In this document: piece by piece, positions 1 to 10,569 of the stretch
Position numbering within the stretch: the stretch's first letter is position 1
How the letters are laid out: the number at the start of each line of letters is the position of its first letter
Assembly (NCBI GenBank): GCA_030867875.1
Contig: JAOWCC010000577.1
Coordinates: forward strand, 93,849,740 to 93,913,739
Source: Actinernus sp. WN-2022
Lineage: Eukaryota > Cnidaria > Anthozoa > Actiniaria > Actinernidae
Direction: 5' to 3'
DNA: 64,000 nucleotides
Made by a program: the position numbers and the translations under genes
Notes under the pieces: generated by a model
Databases searched by the model: none
Seen by the model: the letters and a program-made list of their open reading frames with translations, nothing else
Told to the model about the DNA's origin: nothing

Positions 1-474
1 GCACTAGATCTAGTATAAGAGTTTGTGTAAACTAGACTGAAACAGAAATAAATGTATTTTTTTAAATAAGATTAAAGTAATAGAGTTTATAGGTCACTGA
101 TGTACGTACAGGAGACTCGTCCCAGCTTTCGATTGACCGTGAGTTTTCCAAAATGGCATAGGAAAGCGGCCATGAATCTTTTCGAGTCCCACCGTTTAAT
201 AAGCCATTTTTAAACTTTCAGCTTCACAAACTAAGTAGAGACTTATTCCCTTTTACCGAAACTTCACATACACTAACACTAAACCCTAACCCGTAACATA
301 AACCTAACCTAACCGTCAGTAAACAAGTTCCCAGGTAAACGACGAGGTCTCACCCACCTAGAGTTCACAGGTAAACAACGAGTTCTCACTGGCCTAGGGC
401 TAGGATTTATAGGCAAATGACTAGTTTAATCCAAAATATAGAGGGGGAAATTCCAAAATTGAGGGGGGAAAATC
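1..474. other. No gene recognised
   Basis: AT-rich sequence with no convincing ORF or splice-flanked exon. A short run of CTAACC-like words near 282-315 is degenerate and too short to be telomeric repeat. Confidence 0.6.
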
Positions 475-477
475 GTT

Positions 478-541
478 CTTGGGTTCGAACCCGAGTCCTT
501 AGATTGTAGACCAAGTGTGGTAACCACTACGCTAAGCGACT
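478..541 (-). repeat. tRNA-like sequence (SINE head or tRNA relic)
   Basis: On the minus strand an A-box-like TAGCGTAGTGG (about 524-534) is followed, at tRNA spacing, by a perfect B box GGTTCGAACC (482-491). A five-base-pair stem consistent with an anticodon arm lies between them. I could not build a good acceptor stem, so this is more likely a tRNA-derived repeat or pseudogene than a working tRNA. It does not match the SINE family seen at 5.3, 15.0 and 60.5 kb. Confidence 0.45.
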
Positions 542-838
542 ATCGGTGCTCGGTTTGAGACTCTTTTGCATCAATTGATCACGTGACGATTTCCGCATAG
601 CAACGCCTGTGTGGAGAGCATGCCATTCTAACAACAGAGAGAGCGTGAGAGACGCGAGCGCGAAATCTCAATACTAGAAGTTCTGCCGGTTCCTGTTATT
701 CGTGTCAGCCCAAATTTATCAGAACTATTTAGCTTTAAATCTTAAAGTTCAGTGTTAGAGGATTTTAAGAGCCGTAAGACGATCAGAAATAGCTTTCTGA
801 AGCCAAAACCGAACCGAACTCTGCGAGTTACTCGCAAC

Positions 839-864
839 ATGATGGCGGCCTCAACAGACAACAG
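839..864 (+). other. Exon-like start in left arm (ATG ... CAG|GTAAGA)
   Basis: Two tandem ATGs (839, 842) open a frame of about nine codons that ends at a consensus 5' splice site ACAG|GTAAGA. The mirrored copy at 1442-1474 (minus) has a 7 bp insertion inside the same exon, so the two copies would splice in different frames. No downstream exon was found for either. Whether it is transcribed cannot be told from sequence. Confidence 0.3.
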
Positions 865-1441
865 GTAAGAAGCTGACTTCGGGAATGTACTTTTCTTCCA
901 CGCTTTAAATCGTTTTTGTTCTAGAAAAATTATGTGATGACAGGAGATGTATCTAATACTCTACCATAGCCGAGGAGACGCTAAGAGACGCTGGTGTTGT
1001 ATAAACTGGAACGCGCTACCACTGGCACTGTTGTTTGCCACAAATATGCAGTGGTGATTTTGTCACGCTACAACGATGGACTTTCCTTTCATCGCAAAAA
1101 TTCCCCAGTAAAGACATGGGATTAAGGTCTCAGTGGATCACCAAAATTCGAAGTAATGAGGGGCTTTATTTCAAGATTACAGACTCTAGTGTTGCTGGAG
1201 ATCTGGAAAAAAAGGGAACCTGTCACATAGGAAAACCAGCTACTCAACAACCTATATCAAGTTGTTATTCGTACTTCAGTTATCCCTGTAGCCTGTAACG
1301 CGTTCCAGTTCATACAACACCAGCGTCTCCTCGGCTGTGGTAGAGTAATAGATACATCTCCTGTCATCACATATTTTTTCTAGAACATAAAAACGATTTA
1401 AAGCGTGGAAGAAAAGTACATTCCCGAAGTCAGCTTCTTAC

Positions 1442-1474
1442 CTGTTGTCTGTTGAGCAATGAGGCCGCCATCAT
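1442..1474 (-). other. Exon-like start in right arm (mirror copy)
   Basis: This is the minus-strand counterpart of the left-arm core, with the same ATGATGGCGGCC start and CAG|GTAAGA donor, and seven extra bases (ATTGCTC) in the middle. The 7 bp difference changes the reading frame into the next exon, so at most one copy can be in frame with a shared downstream exon. Confidence 0.3.
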
Positions 1475-2066
1475 GTTGCGAGTAACTCGCAGAGTCCGGT
1501 TCGGTTTCGGCTTCAGAAAGCTATTTCTGATCGTCTTACGGCTCTTAAAATCCTCTAACACTGAACTTTAAGATTTAAAGCTAAATAGTTTTGATAAATT
1601 TGGGCTGACACGAATAACAGGAACCGGCAGAACTTCTAGTATTGAGATTTCGCGCTCGCGTCTCTCACGCTCTCTCTGTTGTCAAGGAATGTTAGAATGG
1701 CTTGCCCACCACACAGGCGTTGCTATGGGGAAATCATCACGTGATCACATTGATGCAAAATGCCGATTATAATACATAACACTACCCGCAAACTGCGAGT
1801 CTCCTGTGCTCCCTCGTGTACTTCAGTAAACCCTCTGCACGTACATCCTTATAAGGAAGTCGTACGACAGATACTCTTGAAATTGGCTGACTTCCGGTTT
1901 CCCTCGCGCCGAATCCCGAATCCCGAATCCCGACGTGCGGCGTGCCTGAAAATGTGCTGCACCTGAGCGCGCACTGTTTTTTTTATATTTTATTTATATA
2001 TTCGTGCTCACATATTTGTTACATTCGTAATACAAACTGAGGCAATTTCTAATTACACAGTATTAA

Positions 2067-2355
2067 AGGGGCTGTGTCACGGTAAGACTTTACATTCGTT
2101 TTTCCGGGCCGGAAAGAGTTATTTCGTCCGATTTTGATATGAACTGACGAACCTCTCGGCCATGTGGGATGCTTAAAATGAAAGCAAATATGCAAAAATG
2201 ACTAACAAATAGTGTATATAAACAGTCTCCAGGGAAAATATTGAAAATCATTTCAATCAAGCATTGAGGGAGAGAAGTTTAACTGTTTGTATCCAATTAA
2301 CAGCCACTAAACGAGTGTTTACTCGATACATGCGCAGTACCATAACATAGCCCCT
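2067..2355. mobile_element. MITE with TTAA target duplication
   Basis: Terminal inverted repeats AGGGGCTGTG... and ...CATAGCCCCT are directly flanked by TTAA on both sides (2063-2066 and 2356-2359). A TTAA target site is typical of piggyBac- or Kolobok-type transposases. The element is 289 bp with no ORF, so it is non-autonomous. Confidence 0.75.
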
Positions 2356-2904
2356 TTAAAATAAGAACAAGAGATGGTGCTAACTGCTAAGGGGAGGATA
2401 GTGGCGTGTGTGAGTCAGAAAAACATATGCTCTAACGTCAAAGACACTCATTAAATTTGAAAACAAATGGAAAATAATTATTTTGTACTTCAACGCAAAT
2501 CCATTGTAATCATGCTTGTTCAGTACTAGTGAATCACACACTATGTTTAGCTTTTGTTTAAGTAATATAACGAACACAGGAAAATATTTTTGTGTATAAT
2601 CTGAAGAGTAAAGGAAATACTTACCAAGTAGAATTAGATAATTAAAAATGTAGCTTTGCTTGTATTTACCAACAAATCCGTAAATGATAGCTTTTAACTC
2701 AAAACAAATGGAACCTGTTGTTGAAATACCATAGTCTAAATTCCGACCAGAGGCGGTAACAGAACATTCATAGAAGATATGTTTTATATTGTGTGACGAT
2801 GACGCATCACAAACATTACAATTTGGAGAGTCGGTTTTCTTCATTTTGAACAGTAGACTCCTGGTACATAATATATTGTGGATAATTTTGGCAATCCCTT
2901 TATG

Positions 2905-3035
2905 AAGGACGACACGAATTTTTACCAAAAATACAATAGAATACAACACAATACAATTCAATACAACAATAGAACGCAACACAATACAATAGAATAGAAT
3001 ACAATTTGGTAGCAATTCGTGTCGTCCTACATGAA
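2905..3035. repeat. Small palindrome inserted in the LINE
   Basis: AGGACGACACGAATT at about 2907 is repeated in inverted orientation at about 3013-3027. Between them is a low-complexity CAATA/GAATA tract. It splits the LINE C-terminal region without stopping the frame. Confidence 0.6.
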
Positions 3036-3112
3036 GGGATGGCCATAATTTTATATTGAAAAACAGAGAGTTTTGTCTCTTTTGTGACCTGGAAAGGCAA
3101 CAAATAAATTGA

Positions 3113-3172
3113 AGCTCCAGCATTCCGAGCTCCAGCATTCCGAGCTCCAGCATTCCGAGCTCCAGCATTCTT
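3113..3172. repeat. 15 bp tandem repeat, four copies
   Basis: Four copies of GCTCCAGCATTCCGA, the last one diverged. Because the period is a multiple of three, the LINE frame stays open and encodes LELGM-type repeats. Confidence 0.9.
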
Positions 3173-4459
3173 AATTCAGCTGTAGGTTTTGCAACACTTT
3201 TTAACAACAGCTGGCTATATGTCTTTCTACAAGTTATCTGTGTCGGGACTGTATTGTCTGTATTAGTAATCTTAGTAGTGTTGTTAGTTTTAATTTTTGT
3301 TTTCCACTCTTTCGGAATGGAGCTAAGTATACCATAATATTCAGTAAAATTGCATTTTACATTATATTTGTTAATAAAGGCATTATAAGAAAGAAAGGTG
3401 TGTTCATCTTTAAGAAAGTGTTTTACTTTGCTGATTCCGGCTTCTTTCCATTTTGCTTTATAGATGGGTAAACCTTTTTGTTGTATATTTTTATTGACCC
3501 AAATAATTTCTTCTAAAATAGTTGTTTTAGATTCAGTATTGTGTTCTTGTAATTCTTGCCAGGAGCTTAAAATTTGTTTATAGAATAAGGGCAGGTTATC
3601 AAGTTTCAATAGACGTACATCGTAATTACACTCAAATAAAAGTTTCCCGCCATGACTTTGTAACAAGTGAAGTGGAATTACTTTCCAGGGACCGTCATAG
3701 TTTGTTTTTAGGCGTTTTACCCAGGTAATTTTAAGAGCTTTTTCTAACAAGACGAAGTGAACCATTCTTAAGCCTCCCTGTTTTTTATCTCTTATTAATG
3801 TTGATCGCTTTATCTTAGGTGGCTTTTTACTCCATACGAAACTAAAAATAAGTTTATTTACTTCTTCAACAAAATATTTGGGGGTAGCTAAAACGCTGGA
3901 AATAAAAATAATTTTAGCAAGAGCCAGTGATTTAACAATTGTTATTTTTCCATAGATCGACAGATCTCGGGTAATTAATTTTTCATTAAAATTCTTATTC
4001 TCGGCAGCTTGGTTGTTATACGAAAAATAATCTCCTAATGCATATATAGGTTCATCTGGTATGTTGAAGTTTAAAATGTTTTCCTTTGAAGTTCTGAGTG
4101 AACCAAGCCACATTACTTCCTTCTTTGCGTTGTTTATTTTCAGTCCAGAACAGTTTTTAAATCGGTTAAGAAGATCCATAAGGTTTTGGACGGAATTGTT
4201 ATCTTATAGAAAAACTGTGGTGTCATCAGCGTATTGTGATATTTTTATTTCACTGTCATCAACATGGATTCCTTTGATGTCTTTTGAATTTCTGATGGCA
4301 TTACCTAATATTTCGATTGCGATAATAAACAGTATGCCAAACAATGGGCAACCTTGTCTTACGCCTCTCTCTAAAAATCAGGCGGCTCGGATCGAAACCT
4401 TGAATTGGGCAGTAACTAGTGATATGTTTTCCCGTTATCTTTTTTTTTTCTAAACCTTT

Positions 4460-5255
4460 CGCACTAACTTCCCTTGATTCTATACGAGTTATGTTTTTGT
4501 TTTTATCTTTGTATAATTTATCGTTTTTCCCCCGGGTCGTTACCTCAGATAATTGGGAGCTCCACTTTTAGGCTTGCCTAAATACATATGTACGGCGGTA
4601 CATGGTCCGGTTTGGAACCTAATTTCAATTTTCCGGGTCAGAGTTTTTCGTAAAAATGTCGATTTCCGGGTTACAGACGATTAAGAATGATCGAACAGGG
4701 AGAAAATCCTGTTTCGTGTTAACAATAACTTGATATTTTTTCTCGTAATTTAAGATACCCGGGTCTTGTTCTGAACTCCATTGCCACACATGTACCTATA
4801 CCATTTATTATACAAGGTTTATTTTGTGTGTAAACGACTATAATTATATGTGAACGGATTTGCTTATTTCCAAAGCTCAATGCATATCTACTGGGTAGTC
4901 ATTTTCTAACGATACATACATTGTATGATTGGGCATTCTTCCATCTCAATAAGAGCATTTTATATCACTGTGTTATTCATGCGATGTTTGCCCTCAATAT
5001 CATACAGACCGTATACATGTAGCCTAGGGAGAACGCGTTGGACTAACTTTGCTTTTGAAAAGAGCTTCTAAAGCCTGGAATAACGTATCCAGTAACTTGG
5101 TATTTGTAAGACTCGCATTACACGTACACATTGTTGTTGCTAAATATGTAAATATTTTAACTCGTAGCCTATTGTAACACTTGCCTCGCCATGCTAGCAG
5201 AGGTTTATCTTTTCTCGGCCTTTTCCCCCAGGGATTTTCTCTGTTCGGTGTGCTG
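4460..5255. other. No gene recognised
   Basis: AT-rich intergenic or intronic sequence with no splice-flanked exon or repeat pair that I could match elsewhere in the window. Confidence 0.5.
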
Positions 5256-5261
5256 TTCCTG

Positions 5262-5510
5262 GGGAGCCGCGAAGGCGTAACGGTAAGCACTTCGCCTCTC
5301 GCCTCTCGGGTTCGACTCCCCATCGCGGTGCCATATATGAATTGGGTTCGTTGGTATCTCGCCCTTGCACCGAGGGTTTTTCTCCAGGATCTCTGGTTTT
5401 CCTCCCTCCACAAAAACCAACACGCTAAATTCAAATTCGATCTGTGCTTTAGCTGGGTCCTGACTTTGATCAGCCCCGATGGTTGTTTCAGATGCGTTAA
5501 AAATCATAGT
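5262..5510 (+). mobile_element. tRNA-derived SINE, copy 1
   Basis: A tRNA-like head has an A-box region GGCGTAACGGTAAGC (about 5273) and a B box GGGTTCGACTCC (about 5308). The body carries GGTTTTCCTCCCTCCACAAA, ATTCGATCTGTG and TTTGATCAGCCCC...TGGTTGTTTCAG in that order. The same order occurs at 14998-15245, and the 3' part recurs at 60525-60620, which defines a dispersed family. The copy sits in the intron or 3' flank of the BCAP/BANK-like gene. Confidence 0.8.
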
Positions 5511-5622
5511 TTGGATCCCACGAGATCCCGCGTGCGAGGGATTCACGAAAGCCTAACAGGGGGAAATCCCAGGGAAAATGCCGAGAAAAGACGAGAAACT
5601 TCTCCTAGCAGGGAACACTTGC

Positions 5623-5822
5623 CTGAAAGATGAGAATATTCTCAGCAAGATCACTAAAGCCGCCCTGTCTAGCAATTTCTAGAGGAGTGAATCCATTGCA
5701 GTTCCTCTGCAAAGAAGCCTCCTTGGCCCCAGGGCAGCAGAGAAGGCACTCGGTAGTTAGCTGTTGAAGTCCAAACGCTGCAGCAAAATGGAGCAGGGTG
5801 GGGTACAGGGATGAAGATGGCT
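5623..5822 (-). CDS. BCAP/BANK1-like adaptor, ankyrin-repeat exon (partial gene)
   Basis: An internal exon on the minus strand. The acceptor TGTTTTTCAG|AGCC ends the intron at 5823. The exon encodes ~66 residues including LLHFAAAFGLQQLT and NGFTPLEIARQGGF, the LLHFAA-FGL / P-IA---GF ankyrin pair that follows the DBB domain in vertebrate BCAP (PIK3AP1) and BANK1. It begins in phase with the exon at 9738-10007 (one base carried over). The 3' splice partner is CAG|GCAAGT, a GC donor with otherwise perfect consensus; a GT donor is not available nearby. These proteins are cytoplasmic scaffolds linking receptors to PI3K and Src-family kinases; that role is known for vertebrates and only inferred here. 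Later exons were not found and may lie left of the window. Confidence 0.75.
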
Positions 5823-6144
5823 CTGAAAAACACACCATATTCCATTCATCGTGTTATTAAAGTTTGTTTATGAATGTACAATTGAGTTTATTTAACAAAA
5901 AGATGTAGTTCCTCCGTGTTATATTTGACAATTAGACTGCGAGCTCGAAGTTTCTACCGGCAGAGCGAGGGGCGCATCCCCAAGTCAACTATCAAAATCG
6001 ATATAAACCAAGAGCGAGAAATCTAATTGTTTTAGCATAACCAAGCCATCGTTCTATCAACTTAGCGATCAAGAAAACTGTGAAAAAAAACTCGCCAAAA
6101 AGCATTTTTCTAAGTGAATTTTGTCTACAGCGCTCACGGTCGAC

Positions 6145-6632
6145 TATCGATCGATAGACGGCGCCTTGTTAGCCAATCAGATGGCGAGTTTGCCAATAGA
6201 CAGCGCCTGGCTAGCCAATCAGATGACGAGTTTGCCAATAGACGGCGCCTGGCTAGCCAATCAGATGGCGAGTTTGCCAATAGACGGCGCCTGGCTAGCC
6301 AATCAGATGACGAGTTTGCCAATAGACAGCGCCTGGCTAGCCAATCAGATGACGAGTTTGCCAATAGACAGCGCCTGGCTAGCCAATCAGATGACGAGTT
6401 TGCCAATAGACAGCGCCTGGCTAGCCAATCAGATGACGAGTTTGCCAATAGACAGCGCCTGGCTAACCAATCAGATGACGAGTTTGCCAATAGACAGCGC
6501 CTGGCTAGCCAATCAGATGACGAGTTTGCCAATAGACAGCGCCTGGCTAACCAATCAGATGACGAGTTTGCCAATAGACGGCGCCTGGCTAGCCAATCAG
6601 ATGGCGAGTTTGCCAATAGACGGCGGCTGGGT
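6145..6632. repeat. 42 bp minisatellite rich in CCAAT motifs, ~11 copies
   Basis: The unit GACGAGTTTGCCAATAGACA plus GCGCCTGGCTAGCCAATCAGAT (42 bp) repeats about 11 times with few changes. Since 42 is a multiple of three, several frames stay open, giving false ORFs on both strands. Each unit contains two CCAAT boxes, in the same orientation. It lies inside the large intron 5823-9737. Confidence 0.95.
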
Positions 6633-6788
6633 TATGCTAAAAAGCACAATACACGCTGTGGATGCAAAGCGGAACACGAGTGCATTCGGCAGCTTAATGT
6701 TCAAAACCTCGAAAGTGCATCTATAGTTGTTTTATAATGTAAAATTCGATCTATGCGGTTCTGCTGCTCAAGCGTGAATTTATAAATC

Positions 6789-7000
6789 AGGCACACTGAG
6801 CAGCCAATGAAATCGCGCGTTCTTGGGATGCTCCCGTAATTTATATTATAAAAGAAAATCAAGCACGCTGAGCAGTCAATGAAATCGCGCGTTCTTAGGA
6901 TGCTCCCATAATTTATATTATAAAAGAAAATTAAGCACGCTGAACAGCCAATGAAATCGCGCATTCTTAGGATGCTCCCGTAATTTTTATTATTTAACAA
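6789..7000. repeat. 72 bp tandem repeat, three copies
   Basis: Three head-to-tail units start at about 6789, 6861 and 6933. Each has AGCAGCCAATGAAATCGCGC (one copy AGTCAAT), a GGATGCTCCC block and TATATTATAAAAG (the third copy lacks the last). The CCAAT plus TATA-like combination is promoter-like but may be chance. Confidence 0.9.
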
Positions 7001-7225
7001 ATGATAATAACCATCTTTCTTGTTATCAAACGACCAATCTTCATTACCATACTTATACAAGGGCATCACTCCTTTTCATAAAAGTAGACTTCACTGAACT
7101 AAGTAAAGTAGTGATTCGAATTAGTGCCTGGGGTGCTTATTTAATTTTTGAACAAGATCGAGATGGCATATTGTATCCAATATGAAATGACTTTGTTTTC
7201 ACATAGATATTTCAGTGCAGACTCT

Positions 7226-8196
7226 AAAGCCCGGTTTACACGATAAGCATTTTGGACACGGCACTCTTGCATATTTGGTACGAGTGCCAAAAATAATCGG
7301 CACGGCAACCCTTATTTTTGTCGTGTAAATGGGAATGTTCCGGGTACGCGTGCCAGAAAATCTAGGGATGCCGAGACCCAGTGAAAAGGTAGTCTCGGCC
7401 CGCGAGGTAGGAGTACCGTGCCCAAGTTAGGAGTGCCGTGTCCAAGGTAGGAGTGCCGTGCCCAAGTTAGGAGTGCCGTGCCCAAGTTAGGAGTGCCGTG
7501 CCCAAGGTAGGAGTGCCGTGCCCAAGGTAGGAGTGCCGTGCCCTAATTAGGAGTGCCGTGCCCAAGTTAGGAGTGCCGTGCCCAAGTTAGGAGTGCCGTG
7601 TCCAAGTTAGGAGTGCCGTGCCCAAGTTAGGAGTGCCGTGTCCAAGGTAGGAGTGCCGTGCCCAAGTTAGGAGTGCCGTGTCCAAGGTAGGAGTGCCGTG
7701 CCCAAGTTAGGAGTGCCGTGCCCAAGTTAGGAGTGCCGTGCCCAAGTTAGGAGTGCCGTGCCCAAGGTAGGAGTGCCGTGCCCAAGGTAGGAGTGCCGTG
7801 CCCAAGTTAGGAGTGCCGTGCCCAAGTTAGGAGTGCCGTGTCCAAGGTAGGAGTGCCGTGCCCAAGTTAGGAGTGCCGTGCCCAAGTTAGGAGTGCCGTG
7901 CCCAAGGTAGGAGTGCCGTGCCCAAGGTAGGAGTGCCGTGCCCTAATTAGGAGTGCCGTGCCCAAGTTAGGAGTGCCGTGCCCAAGTTAGGAGTGCCGTG
8001 TCCAAGTTAGGAGTGCCGTGCCCAAGTTAGGAGTGCCGTGCCCAGGTTAGGAGTGCCGTACCCAAGTTAGGAGTGCCGTACCCAAGTTAGGAGTGCCATG
8101 CCAAGTTAGGAGTGCCCGGCGTGCTCAAGATTGGAGTGCCGTGCCCAAGTTAAGAATGCCGTGCCCAAATGATGCTTGCCGTGTACACCCAGCTTA
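7226..8196. mobile_element. TIR element whose interior has become a minisatellite
   Basis: The left end AAGCCCGGTTTACACGATAA matches the inverted right end AAGCTGGGTGTACACGGCAA, and homology continues into GCAT...TTTGG(A/G)CACGGC. Such ends resemble MITEs of hAT type, but no clean target duplication was seen. The interior is almost wholly the 20 bp repeat described separately. Confidence 0.65.
7395..8165. repeat. 20 bp minisatellite with higher-order structure, ~37 copies
   Basis: The unit is TAGGAGTGCCGTGCCCAAGT with variants at the CCC/TCC and AAGT/AAGG positions. A rare variant CCCTAATTAG occurs at 7541 and again at 7941, with matching neighbours, so a ~400 bp block of units was itself duplicated. 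The core word GTGCCGTGCCC resembles the element's own terminal region (GGCACGGCA), suggesting the array grew from within the TIR element. Confidence 0.95.
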
Positions 8197-8331
8197 AGAA
8201 ACAGACCATTTTTTTGTCACCATAACAAAAAAAGCAATACCATCTTGTTTTAGTAACAGCTATATAGTGTATACCATAAACTATACAGCTCTTGCTTGCT
8301 TTCTGATGAGATATTGGAATGAGGGCGTTAA

Positions 8332-8925
8332 AGTGCCCCTACGATCAAATTTTGACATATCAATGTTTTTGCATATTCATAAAGTAGAGTTCATATATTA
8401 TTACCAGTTCAAATTGTTTTTCGATACAACGACAGGAAGTCTTATTTTTTTAGCTCCGAATATTGAATATACACGTCCGCCATTACTGGAAGCCGTGCCC
8501 TTTGTTCAGCTTTAAACAAAGGTTTATTCACCGGAAATGATGTCATACACTTAACGCTCGCCTGCAGAACACAACGCCTGGAGGCATATTTCTACTAAAA
8601 ACGTCTTCACGTACATAAGAAGAAAGTTATATTTATCTTTGCGAGGTTGGCTACTTTTTTATGCACGCTATTTCGCGCCACGAGGTTGTCGTGTTAAGTG
8701 TATGACATCACATCCGGTGAATAAACCTTTGTTTAAAGCTGAACAAAGGGCACGGCTTCCAGCAATGGCGGACAGGATTTTACCGGTAAACTCTCCTAAA
8801 ATTTGTGGTTTAAGATGCCCATTTGGGAATATTTTTTACTATTTCGGATATTTCTAATACTGATTGACATATAGACACTGAAAAAGTGGCAAATCGAAAT
8901 GGTAAATTTTCGTCGTAGTGGCACT
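8332..8925. mobile_element. Foldback MITE with TTAA target duplication
   Basis: Flanked by TTAA (8328-8331 and 8926-8929). The outer inverted repeats AGTGCCCCTACGA and TCGTAGTGGCACT are followed inward by a second long inverted pair: 8471-8565 against 8690-8778, containing TTCAGCTTTAAACAAAGG and its complement. It has no coding capacity. The same TTAA|AGTGC start appears at 59903 and 61918. Confidence 0.8.
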
Positions 8926-9054
8926 TTAACTGAAAAAAAAAATGATAACAGGGGCGCTTCTTTGATCGCTTTGATAGAGTGCGCTAACTCGAATCATTAT
9001 GGTAATAACAACCAGACTCTGACTGTTCACCTGCCTGTTCTGCATGGGATATTA

Positions 9055-9420
9055 GGGACCTTTAGCAACCAGGACGGCGACGGCAGTGACGACGGGACGT
9101 AGAAAAGTGCTTTCTCCCGAAATTTGGTGTTTACTATTTCCCTTGTTCGCCTTGAATTGTTTTTCACAACCAGATTTTCGAAAAATATAATGACTATAGA
9201 GTTCCGTTCACGCCGAACGAAAAATGATTTGATTTACTTTCTTACGTTCGCGTTGTCTTTAAAACGTACAATTTGGGGTTTTCACGTTGTGTTTTAGCAG
9301 AGAACGGTGAAAATGTAGGCGACTGCGTGCATTTTCACGTGCAGTTATTGTATTTTGTAATTAAGGCTATTATTTTATGCCGTCGTCCTAGACGTTGCCA
9401 TCGTGGTTGCTAAAGGTCCC
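9055..9420. mobile_element. MITE, GGGACCTTTAGCAACCA ends, TA flanks
   Basis: Perfect terminal inverted repeats GGGACCTTTAGCAACCA are flanked by TA on both sides (9053-9054, 9421-9422), as for Tc1/mariner-type insertions. A diverged copy lies at 19411-19740. It has no ORF. Confidence 0.8.
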
Positions 9421-9737
9421 TATCAAAAGGAACCTACACTGAAAACTGTTTGCTCTCAAATGGAAGTTATAGCTGTCTAATCGTCTCCTGTAAATTGTAC
9501 ACTAGGTATCAGTTATGGACCGATTTTCTTGTCCAGAAACTCGTTCGAATTTCCCGGCGGCGCCATCTTGGATCTGATGACGTCACACGGTTGCTCCTAT
9601 TGTTACACAACAAAATAACTATTGTTTGTAACGATAGCGGAACCGTGTGAAATAAAGTTTTGATTTGATTTGACAGTTATTTTAAAACCTGAGTATTTGA
9701 GAATTAAACCATTGCATTTTTCAAGAAGTGCCCTCAC

Positions 9738-10007
9738 CTTCTTGAACACTATCATTATGCAGTCCAATCATATTCCTCTGAAAGGTAACCGCCAGTGCAC
9801 TATCTAGGTTATGGATGTCGGCTGGTGAAATACCTAGAGCTAGAGACTCACACATGAATGTCACAGGGCAGCCTACATAATCCTGCAGCACGCTCGTAAA
9901 AACGGTATCCCTGTGTAGAAACTCAAATGAGCGCTGTCCAAGTCTGCGGTTGCTTTTTTGTTTGACGTTCCAAACTATCACTTCAACCTTCTCAGGTGGA
10001 TAGTATG
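9738..10007 (-). CDS. BCAP/BANK1-like adaptor, DBB-domain exon (partial gene)
   Basis: An internal 270 bp exon on the minus strand. The acceptor has a long pyrimidine run and TAACAG|CATAC at 10008; the donor is GAAG|GTGAGG at 9737. The 90 encoded residues include VLQDYVGCPVTFMCESLALG and a following helix, aligned by eye with the region of vertebrate BCAP just before its ankyrin repeats (the DBB domain). It enters with two bases and leaves with one, which fits the exons at 14653-14797 and 5623-5822 without a frame break. The adaptor role in receptor-to-PI3K signalling is known for vertebrate relatives only. The intron to the ankyrin exon is ~3.9 kb and consists largely of repeats. Confidence 0.8.
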
Positions 10008-10569
10008 CTGTTAGAAAAAAATAGATGCACTCCTATTAACTCTGATGAATGCCATTCATGCGTTGATCTAATGAGTGGCTTTTGCATGAAATGGCCCATT
10101 TCGCGATTGATACAATGTAGTATCACGACGATCACCCTGTGTATAAACACGGTTTGTTTTGGTTTTTTTTTTAACGAAATCCGCGCGTTGCTCGAAATCG
10201 CCGCGCTCCCGTGTTTGTCTACAGGGTGACCAGTAGCGATATTACCAACCGCGAAATGCGCAAATGGTGATAATTTTGAATGGGTGTAAAGAAATTACGG
10301 ACCACACTTGGGGTATCCCACTGATACATCTACCTCTGCGTCCTGCGTTTCTGACGCATTCAATTCCCCAATATTATAATTCTTGTACTGAGGTATGCTT
10401 TACATAGAATTTGGACAGATTTTCTGCTGAAATAATCACATTCAATTCTACGTTGGAACGCCAAATCAACAATATCGTTCGCTGTATCGCTCCTGTGAGA
10501 AAACAAGATAGCGGTGACTCGTTTTCATGTCGAGTAGCGCTTATATTTACGCTTTCGCTTCGCATGTAC

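Larger units (their letters stand above)
563..1760. repeat. Large inverted repeat / foldback element, arms ~456 bp
   Basis: The left arm (about 563-1018) is the reverse complement of the right arm (about 1296-1760) with only scattered mismatches and small indels. The spacer is ~277 bp. Outer ends share TTTTGCATCAA followed by a GATCACGTGA word; inner ends share GTTGTAT(A/G)AACTGGAACGCG. Each arm holds a short exon-like core: ATGATGGCGGCC, a few codons, then CAG|GTAAGA, so the two cores point toward each other. It may be a foldback transposon that captured a gene start, or a local inverted duplication of a promoter and first exon. Confidence 0.8.
2380..4450 (-). mobile_element. LINE relic, L1/Tx1-like reverse transcriptase and C-terminal zinc knuckle
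   Basis: A long minus-strand reading frame (2380-4179) continues upstream past one in-frame TAA (about 4200) into the RT palm. The palm shows GVRQGCPL (about 4350) and the catalytic YADD box (about 4230). Downstream come the thumb/connection region with GGLRMVHF-like motifs and a C-terminal cysteine/histidine cluster CNVC...NIKHIFYEC (about 2770-2820), as in L1/Tx1-type LINEs. Further stops and a frameshift lie upstream of the palm near 4380-4440. No endonuclease domain is present, so the copy is 5' truncated. The frame is also disrupted by a small palindrome (about 2905-3030) and a 15 bp tandem repeat (3113-3172). It is inactive. Confidence 0.85.

Noticed and set aside
282..315. Telomere-like CTAACC words
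   Set aside because: Too short and degenerate; no tandem TTAGGG array.
6114..6737. Three overlapping ~200-codon ORFs on both strands
   Set aside because: They are by-products of a 42 bp repeat whose period is a multiple of three; translations are pure repeats.
7395..8165. CRISPR-like regular repeat array
   Set aside because: Units are contiguous 20 bp repeats without unique spacers, in a eukaryotic genome and within a TIR element.
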